A stretch of DNA of 64,000 nt. It comes from Obesumbacterium proteus. GTDB lineage: Bacteria > Pseudomonadota > Gammaproteobacteria > Enterobacterales > Enterobacteriaceae. The position numbers and the translations under genes were made by a program. Positions 8,609 to 17,451 of the stretch are shown one piece after another (positions within the stretch are counted from its first letter, which is position 1; every line of letters starts with the position of its first letter). The notes below the pieces were generated by a model. The model saw only the letters and a program-made list of their open reading frames with translations. It was not told where the DNA came from and made no database searches. The DNA is taken from NCBI RefSeq assembly GCF_001586165.1, contig NZ_CP014608.1:2356001-2420000 (forward strand), in the 5' to 3' direction.

Positions 8609-8949
8609 TGATTGATTTCAGACTAACCGACAACAAGATTGTATTCACTAATGGTCTTTTACAGTTTGTGGATGGTGCTGAGCGCGTCAGGCAGCAGGTC
8701 GAGTTCAGACTTAACATGTGGCGCGGAGAGTGGTTCCTTGATAGTCAATTCGGAACGCCGTACTTACAAGATATTCTCGGTAAGCAGGTAACGCTTAATG
8801 GTGCGCTATCAGCCATCCGTACAGAAATCCTCGCTGTAGAAGGTGTTACCGGCATAGTTGAGTTTACCTACAGCTTTGACCGGGCAGAGAGAAAGCTGAG
8901 TATCGAGTTTACAGCCAACACTGATTACGGGTTGGTGCAGTACCCCTGA
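8608..8949 (+). CDS. Baseplate wedge protein (gp25/DUF2634-like)
   Basis: A protein of 113 residues containing 'RVRQQVEFRLNMWRGEWFLDSQFGTPYLQDILGK', the hallmark of gp25-like/DUF2634 wedge proteins, followed by 'LSAIRTEILAVEGVTGI' and a closing beta strand. Gp25-type proteins start sheath assembly at the baseplate. It overlaps the spike stop by one base. A strong terminator hairpin lies just after it. Confidence 0.8.
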   Translation: MIDFRLTDNKIVFTNGLLQFVDGAERVRQQVEFRLNMWRGEWFLDSQFGTPYLQDILGKQVTLNGALSAIRTEILAVEGVTGIVEFTYSFDRAERKLSIEFTANTDYGLVQYP

Positions 8950-8968
8950 TAAATAACCCCTTCAATAT

Positions 8969-8994
8969 GCCTCGCCATTGTGCGGGGCTTTTTT
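8969..8994 (+). terminator. Terminator between wedge genes
   Basis: A 7-bp stem GCCTCGC / GCGGGGC (one G-T pair) closes a six-base loop and runs straight into six Ts (8989-8994). It sits 19 bases after the wedge stop and before the gpJ-like gene. Confidence 0.75.
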
Positions 8995-9014
8995 ATGCCT
9001 GAAATAAGGTGCAT

Positions 9015-10433
9015 ATGGCTGATTACATTACTGCGACAGGCTTTGACAAGCCGACATTACCGGAGATGGTTCAGGAAATCGGTGATGCAATGGAGACGGT
9101 CGTTGGACCGATTAACAGAGAGGCTGATTCGACCACCGGACAGTGGATCGGAATTGAAGCTGAGCAAAATGCAATTCACTTTGAAACTGAAGAGGAGTTG
9201 TGGGCTAGCCGGTTTCTTGCTTCTGCTGAGGGATTCGCTCTTGATGCTCTTGGCGACTGGATGGGTGGCATTACCCGGCATGGTAAAACCACGACAAAAG
9301 TAAACGCCGTTATTTATGGCTCTGAATCACGACTTGTTCCTGCGGGCTCTTTAGCTTCTTTTGGTAATTACCAATTCAGACTGACGGCAGATTACACCAT
9401 CTCACGCTCTACGCTTCTGGATGGAGAGGTGAGGGTGTCAAACAACACTCAAACCACCTACACGGTACGGATTGCCGGCGTTGACCATACCTACAACAAG
9501 ATCGCTGGAGACACAGTAAACACTATTGCTACAGGCCTTGCTGCAGTAGTGGACTCAACAAGCCAGTATTCAGCTACAGCAAACGGCTCAGTAATCAGGC
9601 TCACCTCTGAAAACCTCATCGAAGGCTACGCAGTTTCGCTTAGCGCTGGACTGGCCTGGCAGCTTATTGGATCACCGGCAATCTTTGAGGCCACAGAAGC
9701 AGGTCCGATTGTCGTTCCTGTTGGCGGACTAAACAATCCGGTAAGTGCCATCACAGGATGGACTGCAGTTAACAACCTCGTTCAGGGGGCTACCGGTTCC
9801 GATCGGGAATCAGACACGGATTACCGCCAACGTTTATACCAGAGCAGAGCGTCATCAGGCGGCGCAGCAACCATTCCAGCAATTGAGACGCGCCTTATTA
9901 CGGAAGTCAGCGGTGTAACCTTAGCCAAAGTCATTGAAAACGACACCATGGCTACCGTGGACAGCATTCCTCCAAAAGCCATCCACACTATCGTTTCAGG
10001 CGGGCTAGAGCAGGATATTGCTGACGCTATTTGGAAGTACAAAGGTGCTGGTATAGCGACATACGGCTCAATTGCGATCACTGTATATGACCGGTATGAA
10101 AGGCCGCATCTGGTTAACTTCTCACGACCCACTGAAGTAGATATTTACGTCAAAGTTGACGTTGTTCTCCTGGATACTGAGGAGCCTTTACCAGCTGCTG
10201 TTGTGGACGCTATTAAGCAGGGTGTTGTTGCTTACGGTGCGACTCTCGGCCTTGGTGATGACGTTATTACCCAGCGCCTTTATGGTTACATCTACGCCAA
10301 TACAACCGGCATCGGGAAGATGACCATCACAGTCAGCACGGACGGAACTACGTTTGGCGAAGGTAATATTTCCGTAGCTGAAAACTCCTTTGCTTCGTTC
10401 TCCGCTGCCAATGTGGAGGTCACAGGTGTCTGA
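9015..10433 (+). CDS. Baseplate J-like protein
   Basis: A protein of 472 residues from ATG 9015, with AAGG about six bases upstream; a GTG at 9009 would add two residues. The region around residues 20-75 ('VVGPINREADSTTGQWIGIEAEQNAI') and 240-275 ('GATGSDRESDTDYRQRLYQSRASSGGAATIPAIETRL') are typical gpJ/Mu gp47 wedge motifs. The C-terminal third has the 'VDIYVKVDV' beta domain. It bridges adjacent wedges in the baseplate. Order gp25-J-DUF2612 supports this call. Confidence 0.85.
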   Translation: MADYITATGFDKPTLPEMVQEIGDAMETVVGPINREADSTTGQWIGIEAEQNAIHFETEEELWASRFLASAEGFALDALGDWMGGITRHGKTTTKVNAVIYGSESRLVPAGSLASFGNYQFRLTADYTISRSTLLDGEVRVSNNTQTTYTVRIAGVDHTYNKIAGDTVNTIATGLAAVVDSTSQYSATANGSVIRLTSENLIEGYAVSLSAGLAWQLIGSPAIFEATEAGPIVVPVGGLNNPVSAITGWTAVNNLVQGATGSDRESDTDYRQRLYQSRASSGGAATIPAIETRLITEVSGVTLAKVIENDTMATVDSIPPKAIHTIVSGGLEQDIADAIWKYKGAGIATYGSIAITVYDRYERPHLVNFSRPTEVDIYVKVDVVLLDTEEPLPAAVVDAIKQGVVAYGATLGLGDDVITQRLYGYIYANTTGIGKMTITVSTDGTTFGEGNISVAENSFASFSAANVEVTGV

Positions 10434-11181
10434 TGAATGGATTGATATCGATTTCCTTGCGCTGATACGACAGAGGCCTACTGACTGGCTTAAAAAGGGC
10501 GGGCAGGTTCCTGACCTCTTTGCTGCTGTTGGTGTACTTCATCCTGAAATAGAAGCGCGCGCCAAATACATCTACCTGACACAAAGCATATACAACGCCC
10601 ACGACATAGAGCTGGACAGGTTTGGTCAGTACGTTGATGTCGGCCGGGATGGAATGTCTGACGATGATTATCGACGGGCTATCATGCAGGCGAAACTGGC
10701 AACTTCCTTTAGCGGTACGCCAGATAACGTAATGGTCGTAACAGCGACAACCACTTCAAGTACGGATGTAGAGCTCGTCGAACTATCACCAGCAGCATTC
10801 AGTGTGCATGCAACAGGTCCATACGTACCAGAAAACATCAACGCTATCGTTGATCACGCTTCTGTTGCTGGCGTGAGAGCTTATTCGACCCATGATTACG
10901 GTCTAAATGGCTTTTCATTAGCTGGAATAGATATTTCCTCCGGACAGGCGCTTCAGGTCGGAACCAATACAGCAATGCAAGTTGGAGATGATACTGCGTT
11001 AGGTCTCAATCGCGGTTCGATTTTTATTAGTGGCTCTTATCTTGATGCTGCTGGCTCGGTATCCGGTGTGCTCGAAGTTAACGGATCATATCTAGGCGTA
11101 GCTGATGACGACTACCTTCTTATATTTTCCCGTGACTATGGCGTCACAGGAACAATGCTATGTGGCGCGATGCCTAAGTGA
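10426..11181 (+). CDS. Baseplate/tail protein (DUF2612-like)
   Basis: A protein of 251 residues if started at the GTG at 10426, with GGAGGT at 10415-10420; the frame is open further upstream but that part lies inside the J gene. Residues 45-115 ('IYNAHDIELDRFGQYVDVGRDGMSDDDYRRAIMQAKLATSFSGTP') are the DUF2612 pattern, the gpI-like partner of J. The C-terminal part (about 170-250) is a Gly/Ser-rich set of short repeats, likely a fibre-attachment or adhesin stalk. It overlaps the J stop by eight bases. Confidence 0.75.
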   Translation: MSDEWIDIDFLALIRQRPTDWLKKGGQVPDLFAAVGVLHPEIEARAKYIYLTQSIYNAHDIELDRFGQYVDVGRDGMSDDDYRRAIMQAKLATSFSGTPDNVMVVTATTTSSTDVELVELSPAAFSVHATGPYVPENINAIVDHASVAGVRAYSTHDYGLNGFSLAGIDISSGQALQVGTNTAMQVGDDTALGLNRGSIFISGSYLDAAGSVSGVLEVNGSYLGVADDDYLLIFSRDYGVTGTMLCGAMPK

Positions 11182-11188
11182 GTAATTA

Positions 11189-11425
11189 ATGGCTATACCT
11201 TCCTTTGCTAACACAGATGTTACCTACCCTGATGGGCAGTCAAATAAAGAGCCTATTCCAGATGAAATTCTTGATAAAGGATTCGTTCCTCCGGTTCGTA
11301 TGCCTGATGGATCCATTTCCGCAGGCAGCAAGTTGGCAGCTAATCATTTGAACACTTTGCTTCATGACCTTTACGCGCAGATAGCGGATCTCAATGCTCG
11401 TATTGCAGCGCTCGAGGGGGCTTGA
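11189..11425 (+). CDS. Small tail fibre-associated protein
   Basis: A protein of 78 residues, proline-rich in the N-terminal half, with a C-terminal heptad-like coiled coil (LLHDLYAQIADLNARIAALEG). A short protein with this layout often precedes tail fibre genes in such modules and may trimerise at the fibre base. The stop overlaps the ATG of the next gene (TGATG). No family recognised with certainty. Confidence 0.65.
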   Translation: MAIPSFANTDVTYPDGQSNKEPIPDEILDKGFVPPVRMPDGSISAGSKLAANHLNTLLHDLYAQIADLNARIAALEGA

Positions 11426-12069
11426 TGGCCGATATTACACTTAAGTACCTAACAGACCTTTCATCTGCCTCTGGAGCTGATGAAGGGGACTTATTGCATA
11501 TTAATCAGAGCGGGAATGACCGATCTATCACCGTAGAAGTATTACTTAACGCAATGTTTAACATGCGTTATCCAGTTGGAAAAGTTGAATGGTTTTCTAA
11601 TGGCATAAACCCTAACACGATATGGGTTGGTTCTACTTGGGCAAGATTACCAGGTGCAGGGAAAACTATTCGTCTTGCAAATGCAACTGGAAGCGATGTT
11701 CTGCAATCCGGTGGTAATGACTCGCTAAAAATCGCAGAGCAAAACCTACCGGCACATTCACACACAGTAAATCTAACTACGGATTTATATGACCATGGAA
11801 CCATAGATACTACAAATAATGGCTCTCATATTCACACTGGTAATATTGGTCGTAGCGGAGGAAGTATCACAACAATAGCAGGCGCTACAGCTGACGTAGG
11901 ATGGACGAGCAATGCCGTTATGAAAGCAGCAGGCGACCATGTTCACAAAACACAAATTGGTGCGCATTCTCACAAAGTAAAGGGGAACACCAATGACTCT
12001 GGGAGTGGCGAACAAGTAAATATAACCAATTCATTTATTAAACTTGCTGGCTGGTATAGGACCGCATAA
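11425..12069 (+). CDS. Tail fibre/baseplate receptor-binding protein with collagen-like His-rich tip
   Basis: A protein of 214 residues from ATG 11425, with GAGGGGG just upstream. The N-terminal 50 residues (TLKYLTDLSSASGADEGDLLHINQ) resemble a tail-attachment domain shared with the next gene. The middle 'YPVGKVEWFSNGINPNTIWVGSTWARLPGAGKTIRLA' is the fibre/baseplate head domain seen in T4 gp12-like short fibres. The C-terminal region has repeated H-S-H/H-T-G pairs (PAHSHTV, HIHTG, HVHKT, AHSHK), a metal-coordinating trimer tip. It likely binds the host surface. Confidence 0.7.
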   Translation: MADITLKYLTDLSSASGADEGDLLHINQSGNDRSITVEVLLNAMFNMRYPVGKVEWFSNGINPNTIWVGSTWARLPGAGKTIRLANATGSDVLQSGGNDSLKIAEQNLPAHSHTVNLTTDLYDHGTIDTTNNGSHIHTGNIGRSGGSITTIAGATADVGWTSNAVMKAAGDHVHKTQIGAHSHKVKGNTNDSGSGEQVNITNSFIKLAGWYRTA

Positions 12070-14102
12070 TGGCAGAACAAAAAGTAAAACTAACACAACT
12101 ACCTGAAGCAACAGATACGATTGATGCAGCAGTACTACTAGTTAACCAGAACGAAACAGATCAGCGATTGCCGATTACCCACTTCTTGAGATCTAAAAAT
12201 AACCTATCCGAACTTGAGAATAACGCACAAGCCAGAGCTAATCTTGGTGTGCCATCGGTTGAAGATGTAAACGACAAATTCGAGTATTTAATTGACGGTA
12301 AGAATACCTTCCTTAATGGAGCTACATTAGAGTCTGAAAGGGACTTTATCTGGGATGACAATAGTAAAAGCTGGTATTACTGGACTGGAGTGTTTTCTAA
12401 GGAAGTTCCGGCTGCATCTACACCGGAAAGCACTGGAGGGATTCAAGATGGCGCATGGAAGAAGGTGGGGTCAATAGAAAGCAATATTGATTCAACAATG
12501 GTGAGCGTCATGCCGCAAGGGAATCTTTCACAGCTTCTGATTTACGTCACTCCTGAGCAATTCGGCGCAATTGGTGACGGCACCGTTCATCCACTTTCCG
12601 AGCGTTATTCCACTCTTTCCGCAGCTCAGGCCGTTTATCCATTCGTCACTGCGTTAACTCAGACTATCGATTGGGCTGCGTGTCAGGCTGCTGAGAATTA
12701 CGCTAGAGGGAAGTGCGAAATTAGGGTGGCAAAGTTCAAGAAATATCAACTTGGTGATAACTATTTGAAACTGGGGCCTTATTCATGCTGGATTGGCTCA
12801 CCTATTAACGATTTCACATGGGAAACAGGCTTTATCAGGAATGTACCTTCTGACTATTCTGCGTATGCATTTGGACAACTTTGCATTGTGCGAGTAGGAG
12901 ATGCATCTGAGTTTTCTGGTGCTGGCGTGACGGGAGAAAACGTCAGAAATATAACATTTAAAGGCTTCCAGTTGCGATGGAATGCCGCAAGGCATACCGC
13001 ATCTAAAGGTATAGGGACAATGTGCCTACATCTTAATTATGCCATGAAAGCAAACCTAGATGTATCTTTATATGGAGGCGAATTTGCATGCTTCGGTTAT
13101 GGGTGTTGGGGAACTCAAGGATCGATAAAGATAGACTCATGTCATAAAGGGGTTTATTGGGATGCTGTGAGTAAAACACCAGAAAAAACCAAGGAAGGTG
13201 GTAGCACTACCTCGCATAATATTGAATTACAAATAGACCATACAGTTTTCCCTGTTTATCTTCGAAACTGTAACTATGCTAAATTTCATGGCTGGTTTGA
13301 GGGGGCGCTTACATCAATGCCCCATTACGATTCTGCTAATGAAACCGCAATGGGGATAACGCTGGATACATGTGATGGTGTTATTTTTGATATGGGGGTG
13401 GAGGCGTGGCAAGGCTCCGTACTTAACTGCATCGGTTCGGTTGAGGCTAATATATCGTTTGGGATGCTTCCGGGGGAGGTTTTACCTGACGGGCTAGGTA
13501 CTCAGGGTGTGGCGTATCGCATGCGCAGTCTTATGTCTCTACCAGATGAAACGGCAATACAAACTACAAACAGGAGCTTCACATATGTAAATGGGTACAG
13601 TACCGTAACCATTAATCATTTTATCCCCGCAGTATCCAACTGGCCTACGGGGCAAACTACTAAGTATGTAACTTCGGTTGATACTACTAGTAAAATTACG
13701 TTTCAGGACTGTGGGCTATATCTGGGAGGGGCGCATTCCCTCGGCGGTTCCGATGCCAGACTCAAGCTAGCCCCAGCAAACATCGCTAACATTGAGGCCA
13801 TAGGTGGGATGTACATAGATCGCTATTTAAAGCCAAGCTCCTCATACGATTATGCAGGGAAATCTGTATCTGTGCATAATTCGTGGCAGGGCGCTAAGAT
13901 TGCAGCGGATGGGACTGTTACCATAACCGCTCCTACAAACTTTAAAATAGTCGATTTTACGGCGATGGTAGGCGTCAGCACAAATAATCAGCCATCCGGT
14001 GTTGGCATAAAATCTAGCAGCGATACGTCTATAGTCCTCCAAACTACGGCTAACGCATCCTATGGTATTACCTATAAATTGTGGGTTAAACCTACACTAT
14101 AA
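12069..14102 (+). CDS. Tailspike protein with beta-helix-type domain
   Basis: A protein of 677 residues. The first 110 residues share the attachment-domain style of the previous gene (KVKLTQLPEATDTIDAAVLLVNQNETDQRLPI). Around residue 160 is 'VTPEQFGAIGDG', the entry signature of pectate-lyase-like right-handed beta-helix tailspikes. The body (180-560) is the presumed helix with substrate groove, and the last 100 residues a trimerising beta domain. Such tailspikes usually cleave or deacetylate O-antigen or capsule. Catalytic residues cannot be named from sequence alone. It lies next to the gtr operon, which alters O-antigen. Confidence 0.8.
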   Translation: MAEQKVKLTQLPEATDTIDAAVLLVNQNETDQRLPITHFLRSKNNLSELENNAQARANLGVPSVEDVNDKFEYLIDGKNTFLNGATLESERDFIWDDNSKSWYYWTGVFSKEVPAASTPESTGGIQDGAWKKVGSIESNIDSTMVSVMPQGNLSQLLIYVTPEQFGAIGDGTVHPLSERYSTLSAAQAVYPFVTALTQTIDWAACQAAENYARGKCEIRVAKFKKYQLGDNYLKLGPYSCWIGSPINDFTWETGFIRNVPSDYSAYAFGQLCIVRVGDASEFSGAGVTGENVRNITFKGFQLRWNAARHTASKGIGTMCLHLNYAMKANLDVSLYGGEFACFGYGCWGTQGSIKIDSCHKGVYWDAVSKTPEKTKEGGSTTSHNIELQIDHTVFPVYLRNCNYAKFHGWFEGALTSMPHYDSANETAMGITLDTCDGVIFDMGVEAWQGSVLNCIGSVEANISFGMLPGEVLPDGLGTQGVAYRMRSLMSLPDETAIQTTNRSFTYVNGYSTVTINHFIPAVSNWPTGQTTKYVTSVDTTSKITFQDCGLYLGGAHSLGGSDARLKLAPANIANIEAIGGMYIDRYLKPSSSYDYAGKSVSVHNSWQGAKIAADGTVTITAPTNFKIVDFTAMVGVSTNNQPSGVGIKSSSDTSIVLQTTANASYGITYKLWVKPTL

Positions 14103-14119
14103 AGGCCCTTGCGGGCCTT
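14102..14119. terminator. Bidirectional terminator between tailspike and gtrC
   Basis: A perfect 7-bp stem (AAGGCCC / GGGCCTT) closes a TTGC loop. It separates the rightward tail genes from the leftward gtr operon; T-rich bases flank it on one side and A-rich bases on the other. Confidence 0.75.
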
Positions 14120-15551
14120 ATTTAAGATTTATGTAATAATGATCACCTGAGTAGATAATGAAGTAACGACTGTCCTTAAATGCAGGCATGTCTTTAATAT
14201 CTTTTTTCAATAACCCCATCTCAGCATTTATTCCGTAATGTTTCAGCATTATCATTCCTGACCAGTTGTATAGCGGCATGACCATCCATTTAAGGGAAGG
14301 GAATCTCTTAAATTCCATGTCAGTAGCGACAGCGGTAGATATCTGGCCAGAGATATACACCTTTTTGCCATCCAGATTAGAAGGCAACGAAGATGCTATA
14401 TCATAAAAAACCTTATCCTCTAGTGAGCGCTGAAGCTTGCTTGCATTCCCATATGCAGACGAGTAGGACAAGGAGAACATTACCGGAATAATGCATGCGA
14501 TGGTGGTTATTCTTCTTGATGATAGCATGGAGGCAAGGTATCCAATCAGCAGCATAAACCCAGGCAAACCCATCATTACCCGAGGAGCAACCACAGTCTT
14601 ATCGACAAAGATAAATGGTCCAACAATGGAGAACGTTGCCACTGCGATACCGAGTACCAAAACTGCAAAGCCAATGATTTTTGATACAAAGGAAAAATCA
14701 GACCTGATTAGCCTGCAAGCAAGCATTATCAAGCCAATAATCGCAATTGCAAGCGCCAGAAACCATGCCATGTATAGCGATTCATTAAACAGGCTTGAGG
14801 CAATGTTCCAGAATCTGCCAAAATTGTAAGAGAGGCTTTTTAGTGGGTCTTCTGCTTTTACAACAAGATCTGAGTGGACATTCTTAGACAAGAAGAATGG
14901 AGCCACACCCTTCATGTAGACTATCATCCCAATAATTGCGCTGGCTGCTCTTTCGACTGACATTCGCAATGCATCTGTTCCGCTTCCCCTACTGTAAAGC
15001 ACGTAAGCTATTTCTATGGCGCACAAAGAAAGGAATACATTTATTGTTGCCTGATAGAGACTCAAGGCAAGCACAAGGCACACAGCCCCAAATAGCACCC
15101 TAACCGCCAACTTACATGACGCAGATATTTTAGAGTAAGGCAATACTGCAAGGAAAACTCCAAGCATCATGGGGAATGAATCAAAGTGATAAGAAAGATT
15201 TTGAAGGAAGAAAGGGCTTAATGAAAATAATGAAAAAACTAAGCCAGATGCAACTCCGCGGCTGATCGCGAACCGGCAATAAAGCATGACTGACGAAGCG
15301 GCAAGTAATGCGCCAGCCAGTACCAGAGATAACGGAAAGGAATCAACAACGAATCCCGAACCAAACCCAAGAGCCATGACAACAACGTCAGAAAGAGGAC
15401 GGCCAAGTACACCCCAATACGCCTCGCCATTAGCTGCTCTAAGTATATCGTCCTGATACAAAACACCTGAAAGCAGGATAGGCAACACAAATAGAGCGGT
15501 AACACAAACAATTACCCAGCTCCCACTATCAAATCTATTCAACTTAAACAT
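14118..15551 (-). CDS. O-antigen glucosyltransferase (GtrII-type, serotype-specific gtrC)
   Basis: A 477-residue membrane protein with about ten hydrophobic helices. The N-terminus 'SGVLYQDDILRAANGEAYWGVLGRPLSDVV' matches the periplasmic D-D-x-x-R and G-R-P-L motifs of GtrII-family glucosyltransferases. It should take a sugar from undecaprenyl phosphate in the periplasm and attach it to the O-antigen repeat. This third gene decides the serotype and is the most variable; the exact sugar and linkage cannot be read. It overlaps gtrB by eight bases and shares its transcript. Confidence 0.8.
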   Translation of the reverse strand: MFKLNRFDSGSWVIVCVTALFVLPILLSGVLYQDDILRAANGEAYWGVLGRPLSDVVVMALGFGSGFVVDSFPLSLVLAGALLAASSVMLYCRFAISRGVASGLVFSLFSLSPFFLQNLSYHFDSFPMMLGVFLAVLPYSKISASCKLAVRVLFGAVCLVLALSLYQATINVFLSLCAIEIAYVLYSRGSGTDALRMSVERAASAIIGMIVYMKGVAPFFLSKNVHSDLVVKAEDPLKSLSYNFGRFWNIASSLFNESLYMAWFLALAIAIIGLIMLACRLIRSDFSFVSKIIGFAVLVLGIAVATFSIVGPFIFVDKTVVAPRVMMGLPGFMLLIGYLASMLSSRRITTIACIIPVMFSLSYSSAYGNASKLQRSLEDKVFYDIASSLPSNLDGKKVYISGQISTAVATDMEFKRFPSLKWMVMPLYNWSGMIMLKHYGINAEMGLLKKDIKDMPAFKDSRYFIIYSGDHYYINLK

Positions 15552-16470
15552 CTTTATTCCTTTTCTTCAGAATAAATCTCGGACGCTGCTTCGACTCAAC
15601 ATAAATCCTGCCAATATACTCACCAAGAACGCCAATACCGATCAATTGAACACCGCCTAAGAATAAAATTGCTGTCATCAAAGATGGATACCCCGGAACA
15701 GGGTTTCCCCAAATGAGTTTGTCAATAATCATCCATGCAGCATAAATAAAGGCGAAAGCAGATACACCGAGTCCAATATAAGTCCAGATACGGAGTGGAA
15801 ACGTAGAGAAGCTTGTTATTCCCTCAAGGGCAAGGTTCCAGAGCTTCCAGCCGTTGAACTTAGATTCTCCCGCACATCGTTCGGCCCGAGAATACTCAAC
15901 CACTTCAGTTTTACCACCAACCCAAGAAAGGATACCTTTCATGAACAGGTTACGTTCTGGAAGCTTCTGGATATTTTCGACCGTCTCACGAGACATCAGC
16001 CGGAAGTCACCCACATTATCTTCGATTTTTGGCGAGCTGATTTTGTTGTGGAGCTTATAGAACATTTCAGCAGATTTACGCTTCAGATGCCCGTCTGTAG
16101 ATCGGTCAGTGCGTTTGGCTAGAACCATATCTGCGCCATTTTTCCACTTCTCAATGAGTAGCGGGATGACTTCAATAGGGTCTTGCAGGTCGACATCAAT
16201 TGGAATGACTGCATCACCAGAAGCATTGTCAAGCCCAGCAAATAGAGCAGGTTCTTTGCCGAAGTTTCGCGTGAAGTTTAAGGATTTAACGAGTTTATCT
16301 GAAATAGATAGTGCATTAATAATGTCTTCTGTTGAGTCTTTACTTCCATCATTGATGAAAACAATCTCAACGTCATACTCTTTTAGCGGCTCATATTCAC
16401 GAACTGCTTTATAGAAAATAGGTATCGTGTCTTCTTCGTTGAAGACAGGAACAACCAATGAGATTTTCAC
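15544..16470 (-). CDS. gtrB: Bactoprenol glucosyltransferase GtrB
   Basis: A protein of 308 residues: a GT2 family domain (about 1-225) with 'VVPVFNEEDTIPIFYKAV', 'FINDGSKDSTEDII' and 'PIDVDLQDPIEVIP' (the DXD-like metal/nucleotide site), and two C-terminal membrane helices (about 230-250 and 265-290). It transfers glucose from UDP-glucose to undecaprenyl phosphate on the cytoplasmic face. It overlaps gtrA by four bases (ATGA) and precedes the serotype-specific gene, the standard gtrABC order. Confidence 0.9.
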   Translation of the reverse strand: MKISLVVPVFNEEDTIPIFYKAVREYEPLKEYDVEIVFINDGSKDSTEDIINALSISDKLVKSLNFTRNFGKEPALFAGLDNASGDAVIPIDVDLQDPIEVIPLLIEKWKNGADMVLAKRTDRSTDGHLKRKSAEMFYKLHNKISSPKIEDNVGDFRLMSRETVENIQKLPERNLFMKGILSWVGGKTEVVEYSRAERCAGESKFNGWKLWNLALEGITSFSTFPLRIWTYIGLGVSAFAFIYAAWMIIDKLIWGNPVPGYPSLMTAILFLGGVQLIGIGVLGEYIGRIYVESKQRPRFILKKRNKDV

Positions 16471-16832
16471 TGCTTTTCACTCCGGAAAACGATGAATTTA
16501 GAATAGAAGAACCCGCAAACTAGGCTAATCGCAGAGAAGGCGACTAGAGTAAATATTGGAGGCAATCCACATGCCTGAGACGCCCATCCTGTCGCGACGC
16601 TTAGCGCTCCCATAAACCCGATATAAAGCATATATCGCATGGTCGTAGTTTGAGCCTTGAATGTGAATCTGGCGTTTGCAAAGAAAGAGAAGGTGACAGC
16701 AACACAGAACGCAGCAAAGTTGCTGAGGGCTTGATCATCCTTAACACCATAGAAAATTATGGCAAAAACCATCCAATGAATGGCCGTGTTCACAACACCC
16801 ACAGATATGTATCTGGAAAAAAGCTTAAGCAT
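16467..16832 (-). CDS. gtrA: Bactoprenol-linked glucose flippase GtrA
   Basis: A protein of 121 residues with four hydrophobic helices and the GtrA opening 'SRYISVGVVNTAIHW'. It moves undecaprenyl-phosphate-glucose across the inner membrane so that the third gene can use it. First gene of the operon; upstream is a GATC pair (16888-16902). Confidence 0.9.
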   Translation of the reverse strand: MLKLFSRYISVGVVNTAIHWMVFAIIFYGVKDDQALSNFAAFCVAVTFSFFANARFTFKAQTTTMRYMLYIGFMGALSVATGWASQACGLPPIFTLVAFSAISLVCGFFYSKFIVFRSEKQ

Positions 16833-16887
16833 TTGTCAATAAGAGTAATTTTAAGTGATGGCAGAGTTTAGCATTTGAGAGGCTTTT

Positions 16888-16902
16888 GATCAGCTATTGA
16901 TC
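16888..16902. promoter_or_regulatory. Two GATC sites 11 bp apart upstream of gtrA
   Basis: The sequence GATC-N7-GATC (starts 16888 and 16899) lies 56 bp upstream of the gtrA ATG. In Salmonella phage gtr operons and in agn43, closely spaced Dam sites overlap OxyR binding and give heritable ON/OFF phases. Spacing of one helical turn fits that logic. Only one pair is visible here, and I see no clear second pair, so the switch is tentative. Confidence 0.4.
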
Positions 16903-16909
16903 GCATGTT

Positions 16910-16927
16910 GCCCTCACTTATGAGGGC
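16910..16927. other. Small perfect hairpin between gtrA and the UmuD'-like gene
   Basis: A 7-bp stem GCCCTCA / TGAGGGC with a CTTA loop. No T-run follows on either strand, so it is not a textbook terminator. It lies between two divergent genes and eight bases beyond the GATC pair. Confidence 0.4.
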
Positions 16928-17039
16928 GCCATCGGGTTCAGAGCTTATTTTGTGTACTGTATCTTTATTTCCTGCATATTCATAATCTTCCTAGATTTTA
17001 CAACTGAACCCCTTCACAGCATCCCATTACATAAATACA

Positions 17040-17055
17040 CTGTATATATGAACAG
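17040..17055. promoter_or_regulatory. LexA (SOS) box
   Basis: CTGT-ATATATGA-ACAG is a full match to CTGT-N8-ACAG with an AT-rich centre, 19 bases upstream of the UmuD'-like ATG. It should place that gene under SOS repression by LexA. Confidence 0.85.
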
Positions 17056-17073
17056 TTATTTTGTAGGTGACAT

Positions 17074-17451
17074 ATGGGCTTCCCATCCCCAGCAGCTGAC
17101 TACACAGACAAGCCAATTAGTCTTGATGAGCTATTTATCAAAACACCGCACGCGATATACTTCATGAAGTGCCCAGACTATTGCCCAAGCGCTGGAATAC
17201 TCAAAGATGCGCTACTGGTCATCGACAGCTCGAAGCGACCGGTCCATGGAAGTATTGTTGTTGCAGCGCTATGCGGCGAGTTCGTCTTGCGTCGATTACT
17301 GACTATGCCAGTGCCGTGTTTAGCAAAGCTGGAAAATTATGATGATGTGACGTTTGCAGATGAGGAGACGGGATTTGAGATATTCGGAGTGGTGACACAT
17401 GTCGTCAATGATATGTCGCTGAGCGAGTTTGATGATAACCCGTGTATTTGA
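17074..17451 (+). CDS. UmuD'-like protein, starts at the cleavage point, protease dyad lost
   Basis: A protein of 125 residues starting MGFPSPAADY, the residues that follow the Cys-Gly cleavage site of UmuD. It aligns by eye with UmuD' to the end ('FGVVTHVVNDMS'), with an extra tail of about ten residues. The SGDSM motif is replaced by CPDYCP (Cys37 where the catalytic Ser should be) and the catalytic Lys by Arg73. Autocleavage or self-processing is therefore not expected: the gene is a ready-made UmuD' mimic, in the manner of phage P1 HumD. AGGTGA precedes the start. It may partner host UmuC; no umuC is seen nearby. Confidence 0.8.
   Translation: MGFPSPAADYTDKPISLDELFIKTPHAIYFMKCPDYCPSAGILKDALLVIDSSKRPVHGSIVVAALCGEFVLRRLLTMPVPCLAKLENYDDVTFADEETGFEIFGVVTHVVNDMSLSEFDDNPCI

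Noticed and set aside
16910..16927. Terminator of the UmuD'-like or gtr transcripts
   Set aside because: It is upstream of both divergent genes and has no T-run.
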